Shown piece by piece: positions 33,670-44,776 of a stretch of 64,000 bases of DNA. Both the position numbers and the translations under genes were made by a program. Positions within the stretch are counted from its first letter, which is position 1. Each line of letters opens with the position of its first letter. The notes below the pieces were generated by a model, which was not told the DNA's origin, ran no database searches, and saw only the letters and a program-made list of their open reading frames with translations. Source of the stretch: Ehrlichia sp028752135 (GTDB taxonomy: Bacteria; Pseudomonadota; Alphaproteobacteria; Rickettsiales; Anaplasmataceae); assembly GCA_028752135.1 (NCBI GenBank), contig CP082782.1, positions 62,001 through 126,000 on the forward strand. Direction: 5' to 3'.

Positions 33670-35625
33670 TTACATCAAAGAATTACAAAATTTTGGACTA
33701 TCTACTTTTTCTTGAGAACACTGAGTATATACAACTCTTTTACTTGGCAGTGGTAATAGGGTCTTTACTGTTTTTATGTGACTTTCATACATTTTTATAT
33801 TACTTGCATAGAACTTCATTGTATTAAGTAATAATGTTAATTGTTTAACAGGAGATATCATATCCTCAACAAAAACCCCAAAATCCATACTACCTATATC
33901 AACAGACTCTCTAACAATACCATGAATTCTTTTAGAACATCTTCTCCAAATTTTCAGCGGAACATCAATTATATAACCTATATTTTTTGGACATTCTACT
34001 TCATTAGCTGGATGATACATATGAATCATTGTCGCCTTTAAATTATAACATCGCATACAAAAACCCCGTGCTTTCAGATGACCCAGCAATGAATTTCCAC
34101 ACCTTGCATTGTAATCATAAACCAATATTCTGAATATCATACTAACCATATGACCACAATATATCATGCAGGCTAACGCAGCAAAATTTACTAAATCTTA
34201 GTCTTCTTTAGATAATTTTACTGATGATAAACTATGACATATATTAAATACCTTTTGAAAAAATTCACCTGAATAGGGTTCGTAACCATCTGTGTTATAC
34301 AAACGCTTGCAATAATCTTCAAATACCTCTTTTAATTTACCCCTTCCTTGTGAAGCATTTATAATGACTTCTGATATAAGCGAATCCAATAATAACTGAT
34401 TGTAAAAGTACGTTGAACAATACCGCACATGATCAATCATATTCCTTCCACCACATAGAGTTGAGATATTCACAAGAAAGAAAACTTTTAATATAAAAAA
34501 CAACGACTCTGTATGCGGAGTAAGCTTTTCAAACAGACTCTTAGCAGATTCAGACACTACAAGCTTACCATTTGATATTTTAAATGTTTTATTTATTAGT
34601 TTAACACAATAAGTAAAGTGTAATTTTCTAAATTGCTGTAATTTACTACAATATTTAACCGCCATCTCCTTATATAACGGGGATACGCCATATTGTACAC
34701 TCTCGTTAAAGCGCAATCCGCTACTCACAGATCTAGATTGACTCAATACACCATAAGATTCTTCATCAAAAATACCAAACTCTTGATTAAAATCTAAACA
34801 ATAAGATGTTATAGCAACAGCATTTTCTTAATTTTCGGCAAAAGAGAGATTCCCCCTCTTCTAAACTCATTCTTATATCAGGTAATGTAGATGAAACTTC
34901 TTGAGCATAACTAACACGTTGTGCAGAATTAGTATCAATTTCTAACTTTTCACTCGTCCTTAATAATGACCTTTCTAATTCCCTACTTTCCTTCTCTTCT
35001 TTCACAATACTTTCTTTAACATTCCTACCAAAAGGAGTGCTCTCAAAATTTTGATCAATGCTAGAAAATCCAGTACTTTTAACACTACTAATATCCTCTG
35101 TACTTATTCTACTCTGCTTTAAATGTTTATTCTTCTTACTCCTTTTTTCTTTTCAACATTAATCCATCCTTCATTTATAATAGATGTGTCTTGATTTATA
35201 AATTCCTGTATACCCCCATTACTATCATTTACAACATCTAACTCATCTTTCTCTATTCTTAACCCTTCTTCTCTTTCACAGACAAGATGAGCTTCCAATT
35301 TCAAAAGCTCTTCCTTTGTAACTACCCCAGAGATTTCTTCTTTCTCTAATTTCAATACTTTCTTTTGTTTTAATTTACCTTTTGATTTCTTATTTTTAGA
35401 TTGCTTAACTATAGACGTATCTTTCACTTCTTCATTACTATGTAGTAATTTAACCATAAATTTAACCACTATAATAACAATAGCAGCAAAGGCTATTCCT
35501 ATTATCACATTCTTAATAGACAAACTAGATGCGTCTTCTTCATCATTAGAATTACTTAAAGAATGAGTTAAACCTATATTACTTGCAATAGCTATAGCAA
35601 TACTAACAATTGACTGTATTAACAT
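33670..35625 (-). pseudogene. Array paralog 14, four lesions
   Basis: The N-terminus (MLIQSIVSIAIAIASNIGLT, 35625 to about 35119) copies paralog 9. The frame breaks at six A (35143-35148) where seven would give EKKKRSKKNKH, and again at five G (34852-34856). An in-frame TAA lies at 34828-34830 and another at 34198-34200, where paralogs have a Gln codon in the EEQELVDF segment. The remaining C-terminal motifs are still readable: VRYCSTYFYNQ, YEPYSGEFFQ, IYCGHM, FCMRC, HMYHP; the tail PKFCNSLM is atypical. Two nonsense codons plus two shifts make this a real pseudogene rather than a sequencing artefact. Confidence 0.85.
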
Positions 35626-35740
35626 AAACACACACTTGATTATATATTGAAGATGATCTATTAAAAGAGCATATTAAATCCTTCACTAATATTACATTAT
35701 AACTTGACATCTTTGCAACACACAATAATAACTAGACTTC
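34941..35740 (-). repeat. 5' segment shared with paralog 9 (about 21631-22440)
   Basis: Promoter region, leader, hydrophobic segments and linker are almost the same in both genes, while the C-terminal halves diverge. It supports exchange of 5' modules between paralogs. The borders are approximate. Confidence 0.8.
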
Positions 35741-35856
35741 ACACTATACACGAGAATATTTAGATAGTTTCTAGATCCAGATATAGTTTTTTCTAATAGT
35801 GTATATACTAAAAATGCATCGTATTAGTAATATATGGTATCTCAGGTTACAAAAGA

Positions 35857-37569
35857 CTATAAAGACCTAGATGTTACAGGTTCTATTTTCCCAGTTAAAT
35901 TATTTTTTAATTCCAAGTATTTAGTAGTACCTACTGTTCTTATCTTTTGATCATATATTCCTATATCCTTCTCAAAAACATCTCTTACATTAGTATCTAA
36001 TAACAGCAAAGCAATATATCGTCCTAAATCTTCGACAATAACATTAAATCGCATGTTATCACTATTTATGTGCTTCTTTATTTTTTCCCCAATTTTCTTA
36101 GAACACACTTGAATAACATTATACGGTATATTTAAACCACACATTTGATGTATACTATTCTTAGAGCTAGGATGATACATATGTTCTACTGCTTTTCTCA
36201 TATTACGTAATAATTGAGCAGTGTTTTTGTTGTCAAATAAGAACCTCTGTGCTTCTTGAGACTCAAGTTCAGAACTAAAAAGGCAACTCAACATATTATA
36301 CATATATCCAATATATAATACACAAGATACTCTTATAAAATTCACCAAAGTCTTTTTCTGCAATGTTGATACTTCAATAAAATTGTATAACATATCCAAT
36401 AATTGGATATAAAAATCACCTGTATACATTTCATATTCATGTATCGTATATAAACATATAAGATTCACATATAAAAGGTGATAAACCTGTTTATAATCAG
36501 CACGATAAAGTTGCAAATTACATAAAATTTTATACAATATAAAATCTATTAATTTCTGATCATAAAAATGGCTCGCACAATACCTAAAACTATTAAAAGG
36601 AATACTAACATTAAAGATACATAACAGGTGCTTGATTAAAGAAATTTTAACAACAAATATACATAAATCTACATGCTTTGTTATACTTAAAATAAAAGAT
36701 TTAATCTTAGGATTTATCAAAAGTCTTTCATCTTCTATGTAAAAAATATAATCTATTAAAAAAAGAATATATTCAATATGTATATCTCGAAAATATGATA
36801 GAGATTCTACAAAGTCCTTTGTTTGCTCTTTATATTTTTCTCTACCAACAATTTGATCAGTAACAGAAATAACCCTTACCGTAGGTAGTTTTATAACTAC
36901 TCGACTTAATCTTAATGAATCAGCTTGTTGCATGCTTCTATCTATTGATTTAATATTGCTAACACTAGATTGATTACTAGCAGGAACAATCTCAGAATTT
37001 GCCTTTGATTTTATTCTTCGCGACTCTGTTTCCTGCACAAAACGGTTAACTTTTTCAGAATGAAAAACTTTTCTTTTATGATCAATATTAAATTTGCATA
37101 CTTTATGTCTTATACTCCGCATAAAATAACTAATTTCTTCAGGACACAAAGTTTCTTCTTCATTTGTAAATTCTGAATTTGAATCTACTCTGGATGTTTG
37201 TCTCTTAGATCTTGGACCTTGCATATTACAGTTAACTTCCTCAGAATGTAAAGCATCTAATACTTCATCTGAAGTAACTTTGTTACTGACAACATAAACA
37301 GGTTTAACACTTTTTTTACACTTTTCAGTCATAGATAGATCTTGAAATTTTTCTTGATTTCCACTAGCAGTTACATCTCGAGCAGCTAATTTATTAGCTT
37401 TACTATTTCGAGTAGACCTACACTTTTTATGTTTAGACTTAATCTTCTTCTTATTTCTGTATTTAACAGAACCCTCTACTTCCATTGCACTAGGATTTCC
37501 CAGTAAATTAAAAAATCTAGCAAAGACATTAATAAGAACAATTGTCCAACCAAATAAATAAGAAATCAT
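35857..37569 (-). CDS. Diverged array paralog 15, intact, 570 residues
   Basis: The N-terminus MISYLFGWTIVLINVFARFF is a single hydrophobic segment; a basic stretch KKKIKSKHKKCRSTR follows. No YAQKV module is visible. The C-terminal domain is clearly related (LSYFRDIHIEYILFLIDYIF, FRYCASHFYDQKLID, YEMYTGDFY, VLYIGYM, HMYHP). The Cys of the YCGHM and FCxxC motifs are lost while HMYHP stays. The tail VTSRSL keeps the family ending. No family promoter was found. It may represent an older branch at the array border; function unknown. Confidence 0.8.
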   Translation of the reverse strand: MISYLFGWTIVLINVFARFFNLLGNPSAMEVEGSVKYRNKKKIKSKHKKCRSTRNSKANKLAARDVTASGNQEKFQDLSMTEKCKKSVKPVYVVSNKVTSDEVLDALHSEEVNCNMQGPRSKRQTSRVDSNSEFTNEEETLCPEEISYFMRSIRHKVCKFNIDHKRKVFHSEKVNRFVQETESRRIKSKANSEIVPASNQSSVSNIKSIDRSMQQADSLRLSRVVIKLPTVRVISVTDQIVGREKYKEQTKDFVESLSYFRDIHIEYILFLIDYIFYIEDERLLINPKIKSFILSITKHVDLCIFVVKISLIKHLLCIFNVSIPFNSFRYCASHFYDQKLIDFILYKILCNLQLYRADYKQVYHLLYVNLICLYTIHEYEMYTGDFYIQLLDMLYNFIEVSTLQKKTLVNFIRVSCVLYIGYMYNMLSCLFSSELESQEAQRFLFDNKNTAQLLRNMRKAVEHMYHPSSKNSIHQMCGLNIPYNVIQVCSKKIGEKIKKHINSDNMRFNVIVEDLGRYIALLLLDTNVRDVFEKDIGIYDQKIRTVGTTKYLELKNNLTGKIEPVTSRSL

Positions 37570-37796
37570 AGTAAAAAGATTGATATACTTAACTCATTTA
37601 ATTATAGAAAAAATCCTGAAACAAACTACATATTTAGAATATCATTAAAAAGTGTATAATTTCCCCACCTAATGTGCTTGTAAAATATCCACATTAATAA
37701 AACTCTAACTAAAAACCTCCCTTACTTAATTATTCCAGCTTTATAGAAAAAGGACCAAATTTGCCTAAAATTTTATTCTAGCAATAACTAAAGTTA

Positions 37797-40548
37797 TTAA
37801 CATCTACCCTGAACAGCACTTTGATTATTACTTTCCCTTTCTAGATTCTTCATCCTTTTTCCATACTCTTGTGTATCAGTCATACATTCCCACATAGAAT
37901 TTCTATCTATTCTTCTAGCCAAAACTCCAGCAAAATCTTTTATAATAACATCATAATCCATAGTATTCTGCTGTATATTGGACTCAATAATACAGCGAAG
38001 ATATGGAGAACCTTTCTTAAGGAAACTTCTTGACATATAAAAACCTTCTGCTATCTTCCAGACTCTACTCACATAAGGGTTATAACAACACATGAACTCA
38101 TTAAAAAATTTATAACACGTTTCACCTAAATCACCTCCCATATATTTTCTGTCGATACCTATAATCTCTCTAAATCGTTGATTGACTTGTACAGAAGTGT
38201 TTGGGATATCACCTATAAATTTAAGTTGCTTATACATTGCCCCAAACATAATAGCACTATTTACTATAAAAAAGTTCATCACTTCTGCACTTAATTGATG
38301 ACATGTTACTCTAGCCATTGTAAAACTACAACATGCATCTAGTAGACGCGCATAGAACTCTTCCGAATAATAATGAATTTCACTACTTGACTTTAATTGA
38401 TCTTCATGAACAGCAAATACTGTTTTTATATTTTGTAAATAGCTATCCATACACATATCATATTGTAAAACACGAGCAATTTTTAATAATACTGAATCTA
38501 ATGTGTTCTGATTTAAATAATGAGTTGCGTTAAAAAATAGACTGTAAGCAACACCACTAATATTCAATACAATAGAATAATGGGCTAATAAAGACAACTT
38601 TATAACAAAAAGAATGAACTCACATTCTTTATCAATACTCAAAACATCCAATACAACATCAGGTCTTACACAAAGAACGTCATTTTTTATATAAAAAGTA
38701 CGTTTTAATACTTTAGTGCAATATGCAAAATGCATGCTTCTCAAAGGATATAAAGGCCCTGCTACTTTGTTTTCTTTTTTCGATCTACTTTGCCACACAG
38801 TCTTGCTAAATGCAATACACCATGAATATTACCTGGTTGTACAAAATTAGATCCTCTAGTACCACAACTGGCAGCTTCAACAATTTTTACTTCTTTTAAT
38901 AGAATAGATTGACATTGAGCTTCAGAATGTTTTGAATTTTGACTAGTATTGAATACATTACAAGAAATTAGTAACTGATCTCTTTCGCTATGTTGGTTGC
39001 TATCAACAGACTTTTGTGAATCTACAGTATTATTAACACATTTCTTTTTTTGGGAAGCAGTGACTTTTGGCTTTGTACATGTACGTAAGTACTCTAATTT
39101 TCTATTATCCACTGTGCCACTTACATTGTTACCACATTGCTGTACTTGTTCTACCTCTTTATCAGATAAAATATTGTCTCCACTTATATTATTTTCTTTA
39201 GCAATTATTTTTTCTCCTTCAGCTTGTTGTTCTTCTGATTTTTGACCATGCACTATACTAGCCGCATTGCCACCATGCTGTTGTATTTGATCCTCTTTTC
39301 CTAGCATTGTACTACTAGATGAAACACCGATTTCACTTACACTATTTTCTTTAACAACAACGCTTTCTTCCTCAGTTTCTTGTTCCTCTAATTTTTTATT
39401 ATGTACTACACTAGTTGCACTGCCACCATGCTGTTGCATTTGACCTCCATCTTTCAATCCTTCATTACAAAATAAAACATCAAGTTCAGCTATTTTACTT
39501 TCTTCAGAAACAACGCTTTCTCTCCCTTCAATCGGTTTTTCTCGTAACAATAAATCCTCATTACCAATTGAAATGTAGCAACATTGTTCACTCACACTTA
39601 TTTCAAGTTCTAGCTTTTCTACATCATATTGCTTATGTTTCACTTCCTCCTGCTTACTGTCAGATAATCGTTCTCTTGGATCTTCTTCTTGCTTTTCATT
39701 ATGTTGCTGCTCTTTCTTTACATAAAAAACTACTGCAACTATTTCCACATTGTTACTTGGACCTGAGTCTTCTATTTTACCACTAACAGATTCATTATCG
39801 CTTGCTCGTGGGGATATATCCTGCCGTATTCCATCATCAGATGATGTATTAATGTTACTTAAATCACTTTCTTCAAGAACAAATTCCTCTTCTTCTTTAA
39901 CTTGCTCTTCTACTGAACTTGAATCTCTACCACTACTCGTACTACTTGGAACATGATAACTCTGTTCATCTATTGCACTTACTTCAAGTTCTAGATTTTG
40001 TCCATCATAGGACTTACATTTCCATTCGCTTCGCTTGCTGTCAAATAATCCGTTTTCTCCTTGTTCTGTATGAGTAGATTCCACTGTACCAACAACACTA
40101 CCTATACTCACACTGTCACAATCTGAAACTGAATCCTCTACCTCACTATCAATATCCTCACCACTATCTACCATTTGGCCCTGCTGCTCACTATTAAATG
40201 ATATATTAACTTCACTAACACTGTCCTCTTCAGAAGTAATTTCTTCTGTTTCAATTTGTTGTTCTTCCAGTGCCATATCATTCTTTACAACAGCAACTTT
40301 AGACTTTTGTTCACTTACTGCTTTAGATTTCAACCTTTGTACACTACGTCTAGATCTCCTTTTTCTTTTTCGTCTGCCAGATAATCTGCCTTCTTTTTCT
40401 TGTATTTCATCATCTTGCTGTATTTTTTTTTTACATTTCTTTGATTAAACCCTACTAAACCCAGTTGTACCTTTCCGAAAAAAATTATTGCAAAAACTTT
40501 CAAAAAATTATTTAAAAGGCTGGAAAAAAGACTCTTTAACATATGCAT
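37797..40548 (-). pseudogene. Diverged array paralog 16, acidic repeat protein, two A-run frameshifts
   Basis: Three frames: 40548-40330 (MHMLKSLFSSLLNNFLKVFA, hydrophobic start), 40333-38762 (523 residues, very rich in Glu, Ser, Gln and Asp) and 38798-37797 (C-terminal domain, 333 residues). Joining the first two needs eleven (or eight) A at 40423-40432 instead of ten, giving KIQQDDEIQEKEGR and an RKRKRRSRRS stretch. Joining the second to the third needs seven A at 38775-38780 instead of six; codons CGA AAA AAG contain A AAA AAG. The middle carries about 51-residue repeats with QQHGG. The C-terminal part is far diverged (RSMHFAYCTKVLKRTFYI, HYLNQNTLD, FGAMYKQL), without HMYHP and without the S-K-x-L tail. 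Confidence 0.68.
39120..39480 (-). repeat. About 153-bp coding repeats in the acidic region
   Basis: The landmark encoding QQHGG recurs at 39269 and 39422 (153 bp, 51 codons), with a weaker third unit (QQCGNN) near 39130. Each unit has HGG, a K-x-E-E-Q stretch and an (A/V)KEN motif. Confidence 0.7.
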
Positions 40549-40791
40549 AACTTCAGATTAATTAACACACTAATAGATTTACCAAGAAGTAATCCAATTT
40601 CTATTAAGGCTACTATAACATAAAACTCTTGCTAAATAAAACAACTAATTTAATAAAAAATTTATATACTAGTATTATTAATTCCAAATTAAGTATGAAA
40701 TAATATAGAATTAAATGCTTGGACTTTACTTTAGACAAACATACTCAACTAATATTCATTATGCTCAAAACATATAAAGTTACATTAGGAA

Positions 40792-42825
40792 TTATAAAGA
40801 TCTGCCGTTAGACTTAGAAGTATTGAGAGTATCTTTTTCTTCATGCACAGTAGTTTCATCTGACAATTGACTATATATCATACTATAAGCCAATATTTCA
40901 CGGCTAAAAGCCATAACATTACATTTATCTACTAACCCACAGATCACTAAGGATAAATCTTCTAAAACAACATTAAAACTCATAGTACCACTATTAATAT
41001 TACGTTCAACTTTACTGAAAAAAAACGGAGAACATTTTTGCATAAGAACCCTTGGGAAGTACATATTACCTATAATACGCAAGTCATTATTATTTGAATT
41101 ATACATATGCAAGAAAATCTTTAATATGTTATGACATGCAAGTCCTAAATTTCCCCTACAAACACTTTTCATTCCCATTGCATCTATTAAGTCAAAAAAA
41201 CCTTCTATTATCCTGCTGTCACTCCGAGAATTAAACATATATTTATAATTAGCATACATAGTTCCTATTACCATTGCAGTAGATACTATGATAAAATCTA
41301 TTAAACTAGTTGTGCAATAATTATTGCAAGTTAGTCTCAGTGATACAAAATCACAAAGCATTTTTAACAAATCATCAAAAAAACTTGGGGGCAATATTTC
41401 TCTAGATTGCATATAAAAAGATACGTAATCCCTACTTTTGTACAAACACACAACTGCTTCCCGTAAATTTTGGTATTCATTTTGTAAACAATTAATCATC
41501 TTTATAAATTCTATATCGAACTCACGTGAATTCTTAAACAACTTAAAGTTATAAATAAAACCATTGGCAACCTTAGGAATATTAAACATGCTACTAAACT
41601 GCACCATACAAGACACTTTTAGGACAGAAAGACACAGTTCATAATATTGCGTACTTCCCATTAAGAATAAAAGACTATCTTCATGAATACATATAAAATC
41701 ATTATATACATAAAATACCGACCTTATAACATCAACACAACAATAAAAATGCATATCCTTAAATTCTTTTAACATACTGGTAAAGAAACTTTGTTTCTTA
41801 CGATACATAATATTAGGTAATCGCTTAAGAACTCCTTGCCCTTGGAAACCACGTGTAACTTCAACCATCACAAGATGCTTTCCATCTTGAGTGGATTCTT
41901 GCTTGTTTTGAAATATATCACTTATATTTAAAGATCCACTAATATAACCACTAGGAGGAGACATGTCTGAAGTTCTAGTTACCGGTATTACCATATCATT
42001 AACCAGATCATCTCTCTGGACACCTTCACCACACGCTGAATACAATATCTCTGTCACAATATCACCTGAAAGTTGAGAATCAACTATTGATTGTATATTT
42101 TCAACAACTTTCCCCTCGCCTATATCCTCCTTCATAGCTTGATCATGTAGTGTATCTGTCAGCTGCAAACTGTTTAAGCCAGAAACAATCTGCTCTTCAT
42201 AATTACCAATATCTTTTTTAAAAAATCTCCTCCTTGTATTGGATTCTTGCATTTGTAATACTTTAATTAGATCATCTTCCCCCTGATCTTTCACTTCACT
42301 AGATCTACTATAGGACTGATGACTACTAGAAAAACGCATTTTCGGTCTCGCACCTTGATACAAATATTGATCTTGCAACTCAGAAGCAGGAGTAGATTCA
42401 GTATTAGGTAATGGCGTACTTACCAACTCTGAACTAGACTTTAGCTTTGTTTTATGCTGTGACATAACATCTTTCATTAATCCCCTATTTGAAGAACATT
42501 TACCTGATTCTTCTGCAGATTCACTATGTTCATATACACGAACTCTCTGTCCTATTTTTTCATCCCCAGTATTATATAAATCAGGTTTACTAATTTTCTC
42601 CACTTTCTTAGTAGACAAGACTAGTGTATTATCATTTTTACTAAAATTTCTCTTTCGACTGGACTTTTCAAATCTTTTACCTGTTATTCTTTTATTTCCT
42701 AATTTCTTTTTCTTTAATCCTGAATTATCCTCACTATTATCAGAATTATCCATTAAACCAATCAACCCTGTGGCGCTAGCAATTATTATACTAACACCCA
42801 TACCAATACATAACTCAATCAACAT
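40792..42825 (-). CDS. Diverged array paralog 17, intact, 677 residues
   Basis: It starts MLIELCIGMGVSIIIASATG, one hydrophobic segment, then KKKKLGNKRITGKRFEKSSRKR. One module remains (LQDQYLYQGARPKM), linking it firmly to the family. The C-terminal domain is diverged (KDMHFYCCVDVIRSVFYV, LCLSVLKVSCMVQFSSMF, LHMYNS) but keeps the order of segments. The tail SKSNGRSL matches the family ending. It is the first transcribed end of the array; about 730 bp of spacer separates it from pdhC. Function unknown. Confidence 0.8.
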   Translation of the reverse strand: MLIELCIGMGVSIIIASATGLIGLMDNSDNSEDNSGLKKKKLGNKRITGKRFEKSSRKRNFSKNDNTLVLSTKKVEKISKPDLYNTGDEKIGQRVRVYEHSESAEESGKCSSNRGLMKDVMSQHKTKLKSSSELVSTPLPNTESTPASELQDQYLYQGARPKMRFSSSHQSYSRSSEVKDQGEDDLIKVLQMQESNTRRRFFKKDIGNYEEQIVSGLNSLQLTDTLHDQAMKEDIGEGKVVENIQSIVDSQLSGDIVTEILYSACGEGVQRDDLVNDMVIPVTRTSDMSPPSGYISGSLNISDIFQNKQESTQDGKHLVMVEVTRGFQGQGVLKRLPNIMYRKKQSFFTSMLKEFKDMHFYCCVDVIRSVFYVYNDFICIHEDSLLFLMGSTQYYELCLSVLKVSCMVQFSSMFNIPKVANGFIYNFKLFKNSREFDIEFIKMINCLQNEYQNLREAVVCLYKSRDYVSFYMQSREILPPSFFDDLLKMLCDFVSLRLTCNNYCTTSLIDFIIVSTAMVIGTMYANYKYMFNSRSDSRIIEGFFDLIDAMGMKSVCRGNLGLACHNILKIFLHMYNSNNNDLRIIGNMYFPRVLMQKCSPFFFSKVERNINSGTMSFNVVLEDLSLVICGLVDKCNVMAFSREILAYSMIYSQLSDETTVHEEKDTLNTSKSNGRSL

Positions 42826-43558
42826 AAATCAAAAATATAAATTTTAACTAACAAGATTACAATTTATAAAAAATTAAACAGAAAATTACCTCTAATCAGA
42901 CACTTTACTTAATTTACAACAATTATCTTAAATGATACAACATAAAATTAATATAAATTTATCAATCAGCAAAAAGTGAAATAAATAAACATATTTTAGT
43001 AACTAGATTCTAGACATAAATAAAAGAAAGTATTCTTCCATAATAATCTTCTAATCAGAATAACAAATATTAACCTTCATTTTATTGCGTTTGTTTTTGC
43101 AACAAATACGTGAATACACAAAAATATATTCCTTTCTACAATCACATTGTATTAGGATATAAAATAAAAATAGAAGCGGAAATAAAGGAATTTAAGAAAT
43201 AATAAAAAATTAATTTTATTTATAATAGATATTATACTAAACTACTTTTTCAAAAAATTCTAAAATCAACATATAGTTTTTAATGTCATAAGTAGAATTA
43301 CTATAACCTGATTTATTACCTTATAGTTTCACGTTATTTTTATAGCTGATAACATATAATAAACCAAGAAAGGTAAAAACAATTAATAGAAATATGTTTT
43401 TTCTTCTTCATAAATTTTTCAGATATACACAATAAAAAAACCAAAGTTATCTCTTATTGTAAGTATTATAAAGCATATAGAAGCTAAATTACACATTACT
43501 TATAAAGAAGTTAGCGTATCATATTAATTTATTATAGATAAAAAAGTTGAAAGACTAT
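42826..43558. other. AT-rich spacer between the array and pdhC
   Basis: I see no open frame of interest, RNA gene or strong hairpin. It should contain the promoter of paralog 17 and the pdhC terminator, but neither can be picked out. Confidence 0.5.
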
Positions 43559-44776
43559 TTATATCAACATTAAAAATGGTTTTTCTAGATAAGACTTAAA
43601 ACAATTCAAAAACTTTGCTGCTAATACACCATCAATAACCCTATGATCTACAGATAATGTAACCGTCATAATATTTGAAATACACACCTGATTATTGACA
43701 ACTACTGCTCTTTCCTCAGAACATCCAACAGCCATTATACAAGATTGCGGAGGATTAACAATTGCATTAAATTCTTTAATTCCAAACATACCAAGATTAG
43801 AAATAGTAAAACTACCACCTTGAAATTCCTCTAGTTTTAATTTACCAGATTTAGCCTTATTAACTAACGTTTTTACTTCACTTGATATATTTAACAAAGA
43901 CTTCTTATCTGCATTGCTAATAATCGGAGTAATTAACCCATCATCAAGGGATACAGCTATCGCAACATCAATACTAGGAAAGACAATTATTTTATCATCA
44001 ACCCACGATACGTTGATTTCAGGGAATTTTTTGATACTCATAGCAACAGCTTTGATAACAAAATCATTCACAGTGACTTTAGTATCAGGATTTTCAGTAT
44101 TAACCTCTGACCTTAATTTTAACAAATCATCCACTGAACAATCTATCGTAACATAAAAATGAGGAACTGTTTGCTTAGAATATACTAAACGTTCTGCTAT
44201 CACCTTTCTCATATTGCTAATTTCAATGAAAGAACTCTCAACATTATGCGAAATACTAACATCAGCACATTTGTCCTTATTTATAACATCTAGTATATCC
44301 GCCCTTATGATTCTCCCATAAGGACCCGTACCTTTTATTGAGCTTACATCTACACAAAGATCTAAAGCCATTTTCTTTGCTAAGGGACTAATTTTAATTC
44401 TCTGAGGCACATCAATTAAAGTATCATTACTGTTGACAACTTTTTGCTCAACTTGCGGCTTTACCTTTTCATCTTTAGAAGTAGAAGTAATACCACTTAT
44501 TTTATATGAATGAACTGCCTGCAAATCCTCCTTATCTACAGCAATTAATGCTATTAATTCATTAACTGCTACATCTTTACTACCTTCTGCGAATAAAATC
44601 TTACCCAAGATTCCATCCTCATCTGTATACTCAAATTCCATAACAGCTTTATCAGTTTCTATATCAGCTATAACATCCCCATACTTTACCGATTCCCCTT
44701 CTGATTTATACCATTTCCTGATAGTACCACTTTTCATAGTTGGGGAAAGAGCAGGCATCAATACTTCTATTGGCAT
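43559..44776 (-). CDS. pdhC: Dihydrolipoamide acetyltransferase, E2 of pyruvate dehydrogenase
   Basis: The E2 core of the pyruvate dehydrogenase complex, which moves the acetyl group from lipoate to CoA in the cytoplasm. The lipoyl domain (residues 1-78) has the lipoylated Lys43 in IETDKAVMEF. The subunit-binding domain (about 128-165) reads ISPLAKKMALD and GTGPYGRIIRADI. The catalytic domain ends with SVDHRVIDG, the active-site His motif. At 405 residues with a single lipoyl domain it fits the alphaproteobacterial form. The start ATG is followed by the canonical MPIEVLMPALSPTM, so it is secure. It stands alone; E1 genes are not in the window. Confident. Confidence 0.96.
   Translation of the reverse strand: MPIEVLMPALSPTMKSGTIRKWYKSEGESVKYGDVIADIETDKAVMEFEYTDEDGILGKILFAEGSKDVAVNELIALIAVDKEDLQAVHSYKISGITSTSKDEKVKPQVEQKVVNSNDTLIDVPQRIKISPLAKKMALDLCVDVSSIKGTGPYGRIIRADILDVINKDKCADVSISHNVESSFIEISNMRKVIAERLVYSKQTVPHFYVTIDCSVDDLLKLRSEVNTENPDTKVTVNDFVIKAVAMSIKKFPEINVSWVDDKIIVFPSIDVAIAVSLDDGLITPIISNADKKSLLNISSEVKTLVNKAKSGKLKLEEFQGGSFTISNLGMFGIKEFNAIVNPPQSCIMAVGCSEERAVVVNNQVCISNIMTVTLSVDHRVIDGVLAAKFLNCFKSYLEKPFLMLI

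Noticed and set aside
33603..33827. 74-codon plus-strand open frame at the end of paralog 14
   Set aside because: Antisense to the C-terminal coding region and spacer; no supporting signal.
39415..39786. 123-codon plus-strand open frame with hydrophobic His-rich product
   Set aside because: Antisense to the acidic repeats of paralog 16; Glu/Gln-rich codons produce Leu/His/Ser-rich antisense frames by default.
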